64,000 nucleotides of DNA from Hyphomicrobiales bacterium (GCA_016793355.1 JAEUMG010000109.1:1-64000); one strand, 5' to 3'; positions 1-9,676 are shown, counted from the stretch's first letter. The notes: generated from the letters alone by a model not told the origin. Numbers and translations: made by a program.

Positions 1-243
1 GAAGTTCATCCCGACGTCCTCCTGGTGCCGATGCTCGCCTTCGACCGGCGCGGATACCGCCTCGGTTATGGCGGTGGCTATTACGATCGGACCCTCGCGG
101 CCTTGCGGGTCCTCAAGCCGATTACCGCGATCGGCATCGCCTATTCCGGGCAGGAAATCGCCGAGGTGCCGCATGGCAGCTGGGATGAACCGCTCGACTG
201 GATCATGACGGAGCGCGGCGCTTTCCGGACGGAGCGCGGCTGA
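1..243 (+). CDS. 5-formyltetrahydrofolate cyclo-ligase (3' end only)
   Basis: The reading frame is open from base 1 and ends in TGA at 241-243, so only about the last 80 codons of the gene are present. The sequence RRGYRLGYGGGYYDR is the phosphate/ATP-binding signature of the 5-FTHF cyclo-ligase (MTHFS) family, followed by the usual C-terminal stretch with EVPHGSWDEPLDWIMT. The enzyme turns 5-formyl-THF into 5,10-methenyl-THF using ATP. It lies one base upstream of the phosphoesterase gene, so the two are probably co-transcribed. The start lies outside the window. Confidence 0.93.
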   Translation, partial: EVHPDVLLVPMLAFDRRGYRLGYGGGYYDRTLAALRVLKPITAIGIAYSGQEIAEVPHGSWDEPLDWIMTERGAFRTERG

Positions 244-244
244 G

Positions 245-1066
245 GTGCGGCTGATCTTCCTGGGCGATGTCGTCGGGCGCACAGGACGCGATGCGGTCCA
301 GCGCGAACTGCCGCTCCTCAGGGAGCGTTACCGGCCCGACCTCGTCGTAGTGAATGGCGAGAATGCCGCGCATGGCTTCGGCATCACCGAGAGCATATTC
401 GATGCTCTCATCGACGCCGGTGCCGATGTCGTGACACTCGGCAATCATGCTTTCGATCAGCGCGAGGCCCTGGTCTTCATCGAGCGCAAGCCGCAATTGC
501 TGAGGCCGATCAATTATCCCGCAGGCGTGCCCGGGCGCGGTGCCGGACTCTTCACGACGTCCAGGGGCCAGCGCGTGCTCGTCATCAATGTCATGGGGAG
601 GGTGATGATCGAGCCGCAACTCGACGATCCTTTCGCAGCGCTCCAGCGCGAATTGGATTCCTGCCGTCTGGGCGAGGCCTGCGACGCCATCCTCGTCGAT
701 TTTCACGCAGAGGCAACGTCGGAGAAAATGGCGGCGGCGCACCACGTCGACGGGCGGGTGAGCGTCCTGGTCGGAACCCATACCCATGTACCGACCGCCG
801 ATCACGCGATCCTCAAGGGCGGCACAGCCTATATCAGCGATGCGGGCATGTGCGGCGATTATGATTCGGTCATCGGAATGGCCAAGGAAGAGCCGCTGAC
901 GCGCTTCATACGCAAATTGCCGGTCGAGCGGCTGAAGCCCGCAGAGGGGCCGGCAAGCGTGTGCGGACTTGCGGTGGAAACCGACGACGCAACCGGACTG
1001 GCCCTACATGTCGGGCCGATCCGCATTGGCGGGACGCTCAGTCCCGCCGAACCCCGCTTCTGGTAG
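245..1066 (+). CDS. YmdB/TIGR00282-type metallophosphoesterase
   Basis: A 273-residue protein with a GTG start that follows the preceding stop after one base. The metal-binding blocks of the YmdB-like phosphodiesterase family appear in order: LGDVVGRTGR at the N-terminus, VNGENAAHG near residue 38, LGNHAFD near 65 and VGTHTHVPTAD near 180. Homologues hydrolyse 2',3'-cyclic nucleotides or act on cyclic dinucleotides; the true substrate cannot be read from sequence. A gene of this type commonly sits next to the 5-FTHF cyclo-ligase gene in alphaproteobacteria, and this pair fits that arrangement. The length is normal for the family. Confidence 0.92.
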   Translation: MRLIFLGDVVGRTGRDAVQRELPLLRERYRPDLVVVNGENAAHGFGITESIFDALIDAGADVVTLGNHAFDQREALVFIERKPQLLRPINYPAGVPGRGAGLFTTSRGQRVLVINVMGRVMIEPQLDDPFAALQRELDSCRLGEACDAILVDFHAEATSEKMAAAHHVDGRVSVLVGTHTHVPTADHAILKGGTAYISDAGMCGDYDSVIGMAKEEPLTRFIRKLPVERLKPAEGPASVCGLAVETDDATGLALHVGPIRIGGTLSPAEPRFW

Positions 1067-1323
1067 GGGGCCGCTAGCCCCCTGCGACTAAAAGCGCTTG
1101 TGGCGGGGCCCGTCACGCCGTTAGTATACTCAATGAGGCGTTGGAACCCTGCTTGAGGTGGCACTCGCTGCTGGCGAGACAGAACCACCAAGGCACCGGC
1201 GCCAAGGGGAGGAGTCGACTTCGGGAGTCTTTGCCTGCGCGGTGGCGCGGGCCTGCTGATGTTGCATCCTCCATGGTTGAAAATATCACACCCGGCCGGT
1301 CTTCGGCCGCAGGGAGGTTATGA

Positions 1324-2373
1324 ATGAAGAAACTCTCAAGCCTGCTGACAGCCGCGCTGCTGGCCGGCGTTGCCTTCGCGCCGACGAGTTCGGCTTGGGC
1401 GGACGATCTCACCATCGTTTCGTGGGGCGGCGCCTATTCCGAGAGCCAGCGCAAGGCTTATTACGAGCCCTATATGAAAGAGGGCCACAAGATCACCGAG
1501 GAGGAATATAACGGCGAAATCGCCAAGATCCGCGCCATGGTCGAAGCTAACAACGTAACTTGGGACGCGGTCGACGTGGACACGCAGACGGCGCTCGCCG
1601 GTTGTGCGGAAGGCATCTTTGAAACCATCGATTGGGGCAAGCTCGGCCTCGATCGCGCCAAGTTCATCGGCGGCGATCTGCAGGACTGCGCGGTGCCGAC
1701 GATCGTCTATTCTACCATCATCGCCTATGACACGACGAGGCTGAATCCGGGACCGACGACGATCGCCGACCTGTTCGATCTCGAAAAGTTTCCGGGCAAG
1801 CGCGCCTTGCAGAAGAATCCCTTCGTCAATCTTGAATGGGCGCTGATCGCCGACGGCGTTCCGCAAGCCGATGTATACAAGGTGCTCAACACGCCGGAAG
1901 GCGTGGATCGCGCCTTCAAGAAACTCGATACGATCAAGCCGCATGTGATCTGGTGGGAGGCGGGCGCCCAGCCGCCGCAAATCCTCGCCGACGGGCAGGC
2001 GGTCATCGTCTCGGCGTGGAACGGACGCATCTACGGGGCGGTGAAAAACGACAAAAAGCCGTTCCAGATCGTCTGGGACCAGCAGGGTCTCGACTGGGAC
2101 TGGTGGGCGATCCCGAAAGGCACGCCGAGGCTCGACGCTGCCTATAAGTTCGTTGCGTTCGCCTCGAGCCCGGAGCGGCAGGCTGACCAGACCAACTACA
2201 TTTCCTATGGCCCGGCCAACATGGATGCGGTGCCCAACATCAATCCGGACGTGCTGCCGAGTCTGCCGACGGCGCCGGACAACATGAAAACGGCGCTCAT
2301 CGTCGACCCGCAATTCTGGGCCGACAAGGGCGAGGAGTTGCGCGAGCGGTTCAACGCCTGGCTCGCTCAGTAG
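1324..2373 (+). CDS. Polyamine-type ABC transporter substrate-binding protein
   Basis: A 349-residue periplasmic binding protein of the PotD/extracellular solute-binding type. It has a Sec signal peptide (KK then a hydrophobic run ending near SAWA, about residue 26). The mature part opens with LTIVSWGGAYSESQ, the typical first strand of this fold, and ends with KGEELRERFNAWLAQ. A strong ribosome-binding site (agggagg) precedes the ATG. Two permease genes follow. The ligand is probably a polyamine or another small cationic or amino-acid-like solute, but this is inferred from family only. A terminator hairpin directly after the stop suggests the binding protein is made in excess over the permeases. 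Confidence 0.88.
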   Translation: MKKLSSLLTAALLAGVAFAPTSSAWADDLTIVSWGGAYSESQRKAYYEPYMKEGHKITEEEYNGEIAKIRAMVEANNVTWDAVDVDTQTALAGCAEGIFETIDWGKLGLDRAKFIGGDLQDCAVPTIVYSTIIAYDTTRLNPGPTTIADLFDLEKFPGKRALQKNPFVNLEWALIADGVPQADVYKVLNTPEGVDRAFKKLDTIKPHVIWWEAGAQPPQILADGQAVIVSAWNGRIYGAVKNDKKPFQIVWDQQGLDWDWWAIPKGTPRLDAAYKFVAFASSPERQADQTNYISYGPANMDAVPNINPDVLPSLPTAPDNMKTALIVDPQFWADKGEELRERFNAWLAQ

Positions 2374-2387
2374 GCTGACGACAGCAG

Positions 2388-2414
2388 GGGAGGGAATGAT
2401 TCTCCCTCCCTTTT
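2388..2414 (+). terminator. Intrinsic terminator/attenuator between binding protein and permease
   Basis: A perfect 8-bp stem, GGGAGGGA (2388-2395) with TCCCTCCC (2403-2410), a 7-base loop, and TTTT at 2411-2414. It lies in the 63-base gap between the binding-protein stop and the first permease start. A hairpin here would stop most transcripts after the binding-protein gene and let a minority read into the permeases. Confidence 0.8.
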
Positions 2415-2436
2415 CTCCGGAGGGTGGCACATAGCG

Positions 2437-3699
2437 ATGGCTCTTGCCGAAGCGCTGCCTGGCAGCGATCTAGTACGTACTGTCGATGGAACGCCGCTGC
2501 GCGTCAGATTGCGCCAGGCGGAAAGGCGGGAGCGGCTCAAGGCAATTGCGCTCATCGCGCCGCTCTTTTTGTTTGTGCTCGTCACATTCCTTGTGCCGAT
2601 CCTGGTGATGCTGTTCAACGCGATCCACGATCCGGACATCAAGAACACCTTGCCGAACACCGTCGCGGCGCTTTCCACTTGGGATGGCAAGGAGGTTCCC
2701 GACGAGCCCGCCTTCGAAGCGCTGGCGCGGGATCTCAAGCAGGCGCACAAGGACAAGACCATAGCGCTGCTCGGCAAGCGCATGAATTACGAATTGTCCG
2801 GCATCCGCTCCAAAGTGATAGCGACGGGGCGCAAGCTCGACGGTGTCGAGCAGGGTCCCTGGAAGGAAGCGGTCATCGGCGCAGATCCTGCCTGGAACGA
2901 CCTCGCTACCTGGGCGGTGATCAAGCGGGGTTCGGGCAGCTACACGCCCTTCTACCTGTTGAGCATGCTGGATCTGCGCCAGGACGTGGACGGGTCCATC
3001 GTCAGGGTGTCTCCTGACCGGGCGATCTATGTGGACATTCTGATCAGGACGATCAGCATTAGCGCGCTCGTGACCTTCTTCACGCTGATTCTCGGCTATC
3101 CTGTTGCCTATCTGCTGGCGACACTGCCACAGCGTACGGCGAGCATTCTCATGATCTTCGTGCTGCTGCCGTTCTGGACGTCGCTCTTGGTGCGCACGAC
3201 GGCGTGGTTCATCCTGCTCCAGGACAACGGCGTCGTGAATGATTCGCTGGTGGGCCTCGGTCTCACCGACGGGCCGCTGAAGCTCATCTTCTCGCGCTTC
3301 GGCACCGTCGTTGCCATGACGCATATTCAATTGCCGTTCACGCTGCTCCCCATTTACAGCGTGATGAAGACGATTTCGCCTTCCTATATGCGGGCCGCGA
3401 AGTCGCTTGGCGCAACTCCCTTTACCGCATTCGTAAAAGTCTACATGCCGCAGACCCTGCCAGGGGTCGCTGCAGGGTGCCTGCTCACCTTTATCCTGTG
3501 CCTCGGCTACTACATCACGCCGGCGCTGGTCGGCGGCCCCACCGACCAGATGGTGTCGGGTTTCATCGCGCAGGCGATCAACCAGGAGAACAACTGGGGC
3601 AAGGCCTGTGCCTTCGGCACGATCCTTCTTGTCGCTACTCTCATTCTATACTTCGTCTACAACAAGCTCATTGGCATCGACCGGATGAAGCTGGGTTAG
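2437..3699 (+). CDS. ABC transporter permease, PotB type
   Basis: A 420-residue inner-membrane permease of the spermidine/putrescine family. One N-terminal membrane helix (about residues 38-60) is followed by an unusually long, mostly hydrophilic periplasmic segment (about 65-195) and then the cluster of about five helices forming the permease domain. The EAA-type cytoplasmic loop for contact with the ATPase is visible as AAKSLGATPFTAFVKVYMPQTLPG near residues 325-350. The long first loop makes it longer than E. coli PotB but resembles rhizobial homologues. It is followed four bases later by the second permease gene. Confidence 0.88.
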   Translation: MALAEALPGSDLVRTVDGTPLRVRLRQAERRERLKAIALIAPLFLFVLVTFLVPILVMLFNAIHDPDIKNTLPNTVAALSTWDGKEVPDEPAFEALARDLKQAHKDKTIALLGKRMNYELSGIRSKVIATGRKLDGVEQGPWKEAVIGADPAWNDLATWAVIKRGSGSYTPFYLLSMLDLRQDVDGSIVRVSPDRAIYVDILIRTISISALVTFFTLILGYPVAYLLATLPQRTASILMIFVLLPFWTSLLVRTTAWFILLQDNGVVNDSLVGLGLTDGPLKLIFSRFGTVVAMTHIQLPFTLLPIYSVMKTISPSYMRAAKSLGATPFTAFVKVYMPQTLPGVAAGCLLTFILCLGYYITPALVGGPTDQMVSGFIAQAINQENNWGKACAFGTILLVATLILYFVYNKLIGIDRMKLG

Positions 3700-3703
3700 C
3701 GGC

Positions 3704-4531
3704 ATGACATTTCCGGCATATATGACCATCGGCGAGAAGGTGACCTATATCGGTCTGCGGGTCTTTGTCGGCCTCGTTCTGCTGTTCCTCATCGCGCCCA
3801 TCCTGGCGATCATGCCCCTGTCGTTCAATTCCGAGTCCTTCTTCAGCTATCCCATGCCCGGCTATTCGCTGAAATGGTATGAGGACTTCTTCTTCAACAG
3901 TCGCTGGCAAGCCTCGTTGCGCATGAGCATCATTGTCGCTCTCGCGACGACCTGTATTGCGACTTTCCTCGGTACGCTGGCGGCGCTGGGCCTGGCCCGC
4001 ACCAACATCCCGGGGCGGGCGGCGCTGATGGCCGTACTGATCTCGCCGATGATCGTGCCACTTATTATCGCCGCGGTGGGGATGTTTCTGTTCTATTCGC
4101 GACTCAATGTGGCCGGAACGCTGGCCGGTCTTGTGCTCGCGCACACCGCGCTGGCGACGCCCTTCGTCGTGATCACCGTTACGGCGACATTGTCCGGCTT
4201 CGACCGGACATTGATGCGCGCCGGCGCAAGCCTTGGCGCGCCACCAATGACGGTGTTCTTCAAGGTGGTCCTGCCGTTGATCCTGCCCGGCATGATCTCA
4301 GGTGCGCTTTTCGCATTCGTTATTTCATTCGATGAATCGGTCGTTGTGCTGTTCCTGGCCAGTCCTGAACAACGGACTCTGCCGAAGCAGATGTTCTCCG
4401 GTATTCGCGAGCTGATCTCGCCGACCATCACTGCGGCGGCGACAGTACTGATTCTCTTCTCGACCCTGCTGCTGATAACGGTCGAACTTTTGCGCCGCCG
4501 CAGCGAGCGGCTGAGAGGCATTACGAATTAG
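3704..4531 (+). CDS. ABC transporter permease, PotC type
   Basis: A 275-residue permease with about six membrane helices and the EAA-loop motif AGASLGAPPMTVFFKVVLPLILPG near residues 175-200, typical of PotC-like subunits. It forms the second half of the membrane channel with the upstream permease. No ATPase gene follows: the next gene is convergent and overlaps the last bases of this one. The transporter must therefore borrow an ATPase encoded elsewhere. The terminal TAG overlaps the stop of the Nudix gene on the other strand. Confidence 0.88.
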   Translation: MTFPAYMTIGEKVTYIGLRVFVGLVLLFLIAPILAIMPLSFNSESFFSYPMPGYSLKWYEDFFFNSRWQASLRMSIIVALATTCIATFLGTLAALGLARTNIPGRAALMAVLISPMIVPLIIAAVGMFLFYSRLNVAGTLAGLVLAHTALATPFVVITVTATLSGFDRTLMRAGASLGAPPMTVFFKVVLPLILPGMISGALFAFVISFDESVVVLFLASPEQRTLPKQMFSGIRELISPTITAAATVLILFSTLLLITVELLRRRSERLRGITN

Positions 4532-5112
4532 ATCAGCTTCTCAAGCCGCGCATACTGGAGAAGCATGATGGTCTTGGCGTCGATGATGCGGCCATCGGCG
4601 ATCATGCCGAGTGCTTCTCTCGCGTCTATCTCAAGGACCTCGATGTCTTCGCCCTCATGCTCGGAGCCGCCGCCACGGGAGATGCGATCGGCGGGAGAGT
4701 ACTCGGCTATAAAGCAGTAGAGCCGCTCGCTGACGCTGCCGGGGCTGGTATAGGGTGAGAAGACGAGGCGCGGACGGCCGATACGATAGCCGAGTTCCTC
4801 TTCAGCTTCCTTGCGGATGCAGCTTTCCGGGTCCTGCCTGTCCAGCAGACCCGCGCATGCTTCGATGAGCATGCCGTTTTTGCCGTTGACCCAGGCCGGC
4901 ATGCGGAACTGGCGAACCAGAAGCACGCGCCCGCGTCCGGGATCGTAGGGCAGGAGCGCCGCGCCATCGCCGCGATCATACACCTGCCTGATCTGTGTCT
5001 CATGGCGGCCATCGCCGCGGCGATAGTCGATTGTGTATTTTGTGACGACGGACCACTCGTCGAGAAGGACTTCCTTCTTGAGGATCTGGATGCGGTCGTC
5101 GTCTTCGGTCAT
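4528..5112 (-). CDS. Nudix hydrolase, NudK/ADP-sugar pyrophosphatase type
   Basis: A 194-residue Nudix protein. The Nudix helix reads KEAEEELGY (about residues 101-109), preceded by the AGLLDRQDPESCIRK segment found in GDP-mannose pyrophosphatase NudK. SPYTSPGSVSERLYCF after it is the characteristic extension of the nucleoside-diphosphate-sugar hydrolase branch. The protein probably hydrolyses GDP-mannose or another NDP-sugar with Mg2+. Its start overlaps the stop of the small upstream gene by four bases, so the two form a minus-strand operon. Confidence 0.85.
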   Translation of the reverse strand: MTEDDDRIQILKKEVLLDEWSVVTKYTIDYRRGDGRHETQIRQVYDRGDGAALLPYDPGRGRVLLVRQFRMPAWVNGKNGMLIEACAGLLDRQDPESCIRKEAEEELGYRIGRPRLVFSPYTSPGSVSERLYCFIAEYSPADRISRGGGSEHEGEDIEVLEIDAREALGMIADGRIIDAKTIMLLQYARLEKLI

Positions 5113-5444
5113 CCCAGCGCGCCCCGCTGCATGCGGTCGTGCGATGCACCTTCCGGCTCTGCCAAGGCAAGCCGGGCCATCTCGTCCATCAGGATCAACG
5201 CCTCATCAAGCCGGCTCACTGACTCGGCGTGCTTGCCAACCGCCAATGCACGGTCCCCGGCGGCAAGTGCCGTTTCGATGCGACCGCCGATTTCGGTCAG
5301 CGTCGCGATCGCTTCGACCGCGCCGCGCGTGGGCGAAAAGCGTGCGAGCGAACTGACTCGTCGCAAGGCGGAACCTGCCGCCGTTCCCGCCATGCCTTCC
5401 GCCACGAAAGAAACTTCGTCCACCAGCCCCTGCGTCGCCGTCAT
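5109..5444 (-). CDS. Hypothetical small helical protein
   Basis: A 111-residue predicted cytoplasmic protein, alanine- and glutamate-rich and mostly helical, with no signal peptide or cysteine motif. The stretch from about residue 40 to 95 looks like two amphipathic helices (AVEAIATLTEIGGRIETAL and RLDEALILMDEMARLAL). I do not recognise the family. Translational coupling (four-base overlap) with the Nudix hydrolase downstream supports that it is a real gene. It is divergent from yebC. Confidence 0.6.
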   Translation of the reverse strand: MTATQGLVDEVSFVAEGMAGTAAGSALRRVSSLARFSPTRGAVEAIATLTEIGGRIETALAAGDRALAVGKHAESVSRLDEALILMDEMARLALAEPEGASHDRMQRGALG

Positions 5445-5574
5445 TCGGTCCCTCCACCACGCACGGGCTGCAAACTGGGCCGGACGCGCTTAATGTCCCG
5501 TTAAACGCCTCGGGCGCCCTTGGCGGGCGCGGCGAGAGGGGTCTATAAGGCCCGAAACGCGATGAGGACGAGGC

Positions 5575-6324
5575 ATGGCAGGCCATTCACAATTCAAGAA
5601 CATCATGCATCGCAAGGGCAAGCAGGATGCGATCCGCTCGCGGCTGTTCTCGAAGCTCGCCCGCGAGGTGACTGTCGCTGCGAAGTCCGGCTTGCCCGAT
5701 CCCGAGAAGAATCCGCGCCTGCGGCTGGCGGTTCAGAATGCCAGGGCCGAGAACATGCCCAAGGACAATATCGAGCGTGCCATCAAGAAGGCGATGGGCG
5801 GCGATGCGGAGACCTATGAATCGATCCGCTATGAGGGCTACGGGCCGGGCGGTGTGGCCGTCATAGCCGAAGCCCTGACCGACAATCGCAACCGCACGGC
5901 GAGCGCCGTGCGCTCGTTGTTCCTGAAGTATGGCGGCAATCTCGGCGAAACCGGCTCCGTCTCCTTCATGTTCAATCGTGTCGGCGAGATTTTCTACAAG
6001 CCGGCGGCGGGGTCCGCCGACGCCATCCTTGAAGCGGCGATCGAAGCCGGGGCCGACGACGCCCAGTCGGATGAGAGCGGGCATATGATTACCTGCGCTT
6101 TCGAGAATATCGGTGAGGTTTCGGCCGCGCTCGTGGCAAAGCTTGGGGAAGCCGAGTCCGTCAAGGTGGTGTGGAAGCCGCAAACCATGGCGCCGGTCGA
6201 CGAGGAAAAGGCGCAAAGCCTGATGAAGCTCATCGATGCGCTCGATGAAGATGACGACGTGCAGAACGTATTCACGAACTTCGAAGTGTCGGACGAAGTC
6301 ATGCGCAAGCTGACGGCGGCATGA
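5575..6324 (+). CDS. yebC: YebC/PmpR family protein
   Basis: A 249-residue protein beginning with the invariant [17 protein letters not shown] of the YebC/PmpR family, with [22 protein letters not shown] near residue 45 and the acidic C-terminal [17 protein letters not shown]. Members were described as DNA-binding regulators of quorum sensing and, more recently, as helpers of ribosomes stalled on proline runs. The gene lies directly upstream of ruvCAB, the usual bacterial arrangement. The length is normal. Confidence 0.95.
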   Translation: MAGHSQFKNIMHRKGKQDAIRSRLFSKLAREVTVAAKSGLPDPEKNPRLRLAVQNARAENMPKDNIERAIKKAMGGDAETYESIRYEGYGPGGVAVIAEALTDNRNRTASAVRSLFLKYGGNLGETGSVSFMFNRVGEIFYKPAAGSADAILEAAIEAGADDAQSDESGHMITCAFENIGEVSAALVAKLGEAESVKVVWKPQTMAPVDEEKAQSLMKLIDALDEDDDVQNVFTNFEVSDEVMRKLTAA

Positions 6325-6377
6325 CGCCCTAGTTTGCGCTTCGTGCAACGGGCGGGCGGGCATGGTAACTCTCGGCC

Positions 6378-6875
6378 ATGTCCGCCGTTGTGCGAATCAT
6401 CGGGATCGATCCGGGCCTGCGCAATGCGGGCTGGGGGATCGTCGAGATCAGCGGCACGCGGCTGTCCCACGTCGCCGACGGCCGTATCCGGTCGAACGGC
6501 GAGGCGGCGTTGTCGGAGCGCTTGCTGCAGATCCATTCGCAGTTGCTCGCGATCCTGCGGGAATTCGCACCGCACGAGGCGGCCATCGAAGAGACATTCG
6601 TCAACAAGGATGCGCGCGCGACCCTGAAACTTGGCCAGGCGCGGGGAGCTGCCATGCTGGCGCCGGCGCTGCTCGGCATTCCGATCGCCGAATACGCGCC
6701 GAATGTCGTCAAGAAGTCGGTGGTTGGAGCGGGGCATGCCGAGAAAGCGCAAATCCGGCACATGGTGCGGGTGCTCCTGCCCAAGGCGAGCCCCGAAAGT
6801 TCGGATTCAGCAGACGCGCTCGCGATTGCCATCTGCCACGCGCATCACCGGAATATGCGCGCAACTCGTTCTTGA
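6378..6875 (+). CDS. ruvC: Holliday-junction endonuclease RuvC
   Basis: A 165-residue RuvC resolvase. The acidic catalytic residues are in place: Asp11 in [12 protein letters not shown], the glutamates of [10 protein letters not shown] near residue 70, and the aspartates of [14 protein letters not shown] near the C-terminus. It cuts Holliday junctions symmetrically in the RuvABC complex. It is first in the ruvC-ruvA-ruvB series; the 110-base gap before ruvA may carry its own promoter. Confidence 0.96.
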   Translation: MSAVVRIIGIDPGLRNAGWGIVEISGTRLSHVADGRIRSNGEAALSERLLQIHSQLLAILREFAPHEAAIEETFVNKDARATLKLGQARGAAMLAPALLGIPIAEYAPNVVKKSVVGAGHAEKAQIRHMVRVLLPKASPESSDSADALAIAICHAHHRNMRATRS

Positions 6876-6985
6876 CACGTTCCCTCTGCGTGGCGATAGG
6901 TGATGGTGGAAGGTCATCGCATGAGCACCATTGGCAAGCGGCATCAACCGCGATGTCAGGCCGGAGATAAGGGAACGGTAGTGTC

Positions 6986-7603
6986 ATGATCGGCAAGCTG
7001 AAGGGGCGGATCGACAGCAGCGGGCCGGACTGGGTGATGATCGATGTCGGCGGCGTCTGCTACCAGGTCTATTGTTCGGGCAAGACGCTTGGAGCACTGC
7101 CGGGTGCAGGCGAGTTCGCGGAAATCCATACCGAGATGCTGGTGACGCAGGACATGATCCGGCTTGCCGGGTTCGCCACAAACGGCGAACGTGAATGGTT
7201 CCGGCTGCTGCAAACGGTCCAGGGTGTCGGCACCAAGGTTGCGCTCGCCATTCTGTCGACCCTTGCGGCCGGCGATCTCGCCAATGCCATCGCGCTTCAG
7301 GACAAGGCAATGGTGGCGCGCGCGCCGGGAGTCGGGCCGAAGCTCGCGCAGCGGATCGTCAGTGAGCTGAAGGACAAGGCGCCAGCCTTCGCGCCCGCCG
7401 ATACGAGCCTATCGCGGCTTTCGGCCGAACTCAATGCGCCGCGCCCGACGGCCGCGGCGGATGCCGTCTCCGCGCTCGTCAATCTCGGCTATGGTCAGGT
7501 GCAGGCCGGCGCGGCGGTCAGCACAGCACTGAAAAAGGCCGGCGATGAGCCGGCGACAGAACAGCTGATCCGTCTCGCCCTTAGAGAACTCGCAACAACA
7601 TGA
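6986..7603 (+). CDS. ruvA: Holliday-junction DNA helicase subunit RuvA
   Basis: A 205-residue RuvA. It opens with IGKLKGRID, the OB-fold start of the family, followed by helix-hairpin-helix motifs ([16 protein letters not shown] and [22 protein letters not shown]) that grip junction DNA, a variable linker and the C-terminal three-helix RuvB-binding domain ([13 protein letters not shown]). Its stop codon overlaps the ruvB start (ATGA), indicating coupled translation of the two subunits. Confidence 0.96.
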   Translation: MIGKLKGRIDSSGPDWVMIDVGGVCYQVYCSGKTLGALPGAGEFAEIHTEMLVTQDMIRLAGFATNGEREWFRLLQTVQGVGTKVALAILSTLAAGDLANAIALQDKAMVARAPGVGPKLAQRIVSELKDKAPAFAPADTSLSRLSAELNAPRPTAAADAVSALVNLGYGQVQAGAAVSTALKKAGDEPATEQLIRLALRELATT

Positions 7604-8643
7604 ACGCGCGGCTCATCGATCGCGAGGCCAGGCCCGAGGATCAACTCGATACGCATCTGCGCCCGCAGCTTCTCGCCGAATTCGTAGGGCAGGGCAGGGC
7701 CAAGCAGAATCTCAAAGTCTTCATCGAGGCGGCGAAGGGACGCGCCGAGGCCCTCGATCATGTGCTTTTCGCGGGGCCGCCCGGGCTCGGAAAGACGACA
7801 TTGGCGCAGATCGTGGCGCGCGAACTCGGCGTGAATTTCCGCGCCACGTCGGGGCCGGTCATCGCCAAGGCCGGCGATCTCGCCGCGCTGCTCACCAATC
7901 TCGAAGAGCGCGACGTTCTTTTCATCGATGAGATCCACCGGCTTAATCCGGCGGTCGAGGAAGTTCTTTATCCCGCGATGGAGGATTTCCAGCTCGACCT
8001 CATCATCGGCGAGGGACCGGCGGCGCGATCGGTGCGTATCGACCTTGCCAAGTTTACTCTTATCGGCGCCACGACGCGCACCGGGCTTCTCACGACGCCG
8101 TTGCGCGACCGTTTTGGAATACCGGTCCGTCTCGAGTTCTACACGGAAGAGGAACTCCTCGATATCGTGCGTCGCGGCGCGCGGGTGTTGAGGATCGCGA
8201 TGAGCGAGGAAGGCGCGTCCGAGATCGCGCGGCGTTCGCGCGGCACACCACGTATCGCCGGAAGGCTACTCAGAAGAGTGCGCGATTTTGCCTCCGTCGA
8301 GGGTGCGGGCACGATCGACAAGACAATCGCCGATCGCGCGCTCAGCAATCTCGAGGTCGATGCGCGCGGCCTCGACTCCCTAGATCATCGCTATCTCACC
8401 TGCATTGCCGTCAATTTCGGCGGCGGTCCGGTCGGCATCGACACCATTGCCGCATCGCTCTCGGAGGCGCGCGATGCGGTCGAGGAAATCATCGAGCCCT
8501 ATCTGCTCCAGCTCGGTTTCATCAATCGCACGCCGCGCGGCCGCTTGCTGACGCCGCACGCCTTCCGGCATCTCGGCCTTGCCGTGCCGCAGCGGCCCGA
8601 GATCACGCAAGGCACATTGCAACTCGATAGTGACGATCTCTGA
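7600..8643 (+). CDS. ruvB: Holliday-junction branch-migration ATPase RuvB
   Basis: A 347-residue AAA+ motor. Walker A is [11 protein letters not shown] (about residues 56-66), Walker B is [15 protein letters not shown] near 107, sensor 1 is ATTRTG, and the C-terminal winged helix ends with [16 protein letters not shown]. It drives branch migration with RuvA. The 4-base overlap with ruvA is typical. In many proteobacteria ybgC and tolQ follow close behind; here two unrelated genes intervene. Confidence 0.97.
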   Translation: MNARLIDREARPEDQLDTHLRPQLLAEFVGQGRAKQNLKVFIEAAKGRAEALDHVLFAGPPGLGKTTLAQIVARELGVNFRATSGPVIAKAGDLAALLTNLEERDVLFIDEIHRLNPAVEEVLYPAMEDFQLDLIIGEGPAARSVRIDLAKFTLIGATTRTGLLTTPLRDRFGIPVRLEFYTEEELLDIVRRGARVLRIAMSEEGASEIARRSRGTPRIAGRLLRRVRDFASVEGAGTIDKTIADRALSNLEVDARGLDSLDHRYLTCIAVNFGGGPVGIDTIAASLSEARDAVEEIIEPYLLQLGFINRTPRGRLLTPHAFRHLGLAVPQRPEITQGTLQLDSDDL

Positions 8644-8728
8644 GCGCCGTTAACCCTGCTTCGCCATTTACATCGCGCGTTCGTTACGTTAGGCCATTCT
8701 CATTCTGGCTGCGGTTGGTGAGGCTCAC

Positions 8729-9676
8729 ATGGCGCGACTCGGTTCGGACAAGGCGGCAGACTTGCTGCGAAAGCTGCTGAAGTCGCGGGAAAGTGATGAA
8801 GGATTCGTCGCCGCCGAATTGGTTGTTGAGGCATCATCGGGAAAACCCGATGAGGACGCCGACCGCGTCTATGTACTCGTCATCACCGTCGAAGATCGCG
8901 CGAGTTTTCATTTTCCGGAGGAGCTGAGGGCCGATGGCATCGATTTCCTCGTGCGTATCGAAGAAGGACCACCGGCCAAGCTCCTGGCGCCCGACCAGAG
9001 CCGCCTGCCGGTTCCACCGCGCGGCAGGATCACCGGCGGCGATGCGATCTGGAATCCCAATGGCGGCTGGGGAACCATGGCCTTCGCCACTCCAACCCTG
9101 ACATTCGTCGATCATCAGGATGTGAGGCAGGTTGTCAACAATGCCGTGGTGAGCTGCAATCACATCCTCGCCATGCTCGATCTTGCGCAGCTCAACGACC
9201 AGATCGTCACATTCAGAAAGCAGGTCGATCTGTGGCTCGAATACTATTGGCCGGTGCAGGATGCCGCCTATTCGCCGGTCGACATCGCGGTTGGGCAGTC
9301 GAGTAACCTTACGGCCTTCGCTCAGAACGAGGTGCGCGGGCTTGGGCAAGTACGCGGCGTGACCGCGGCTGTTGATCGCGAGCGCGTGTTCAAATGCGGC
9401 GCCGCCACTTCCATCACGACGGCGAGAGATGATGGCGTCGGCGCAATCCGCATGCCCTATTACAAAGACCGGACGGTCTGGTTGCGGAAGACGACGCCCG
9501 ATTTCGCCGATGTCGGGGATTCGGGATCGGCGGTGCTCAATTCCAATCGCGAACTCATAGGTTTTGTCGTTGCCGGCCGTCAGACCGCCGCTGGCATCGT
9601 CACCTACTACCTGCCGACCGCGCCGCTCAATGCCTCGCCCAGTGCTGATCCACTGCTGAGACTTTCGCTTTCCTGA
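8729..9676 (+). CDS. Chymotrypsin-fold serine peptidase, NAL1-like
   Basis: A 315-residue protein without a signal peptide. Residues 1-90 form an unassigned N-terminal domain. The rest carries a plausible trypsin-like catalytic triad in correct order: His145 in VVSCNHILA, Asp185 in SPVDIAVG and Ser265 in VGDSGSAV, followed by ELIGFVVAG. FKCGAATSITTA near residue 221 corresponds to the K-G-x-T-x-G-x-T block seen before the nucleophile in NAL1-type and related non-secreted trypsin-fold peptidases. The assignment rests on motifs only. Strong coupling with the 139-residue gene that starts 16 bases later suggests a functional pair. It may be a processing peptidase or a conflict-system effector; its true role is unknown. 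Confidence 0.7.
   Translation: MARLGSDKAADLLRKLLKSRESDEGFVAAELVVEASSGKPDEDADRVYVLVITVEDRASFHFPEELRADGIDFLVRIEEGPPAKLLAPDQSRLPVPPRGRITGGDAIWNPNGGWGTMAFATPTLTFVDHQDVRQVVNNAVVSCNHILAMLDLAQLNDQIVTFRKQVDLWLEYYWPVQDAAYSPVDIAVGQSSNLTAFAQNEVRGLGQVRGVTAAVDRERVFKCGAATSITTARDDGVGAIRMPYYKDRTVWLRKTTPDFADVGDSGSAVLNSNRELIGFVVAGRQTAAGIVTYYLPTAPLNASPSADPLLRLSLS

Noticed and set aside
1067-1323. Possible riboswitch in the leader of the binding-protein gene
   Set aside because: There are nested stems (GGTGG/CCACC around CTCGC/GCGAG at 1157-1189) but no known aptamer core; I could not match glycine, SAM or cobalamin types.
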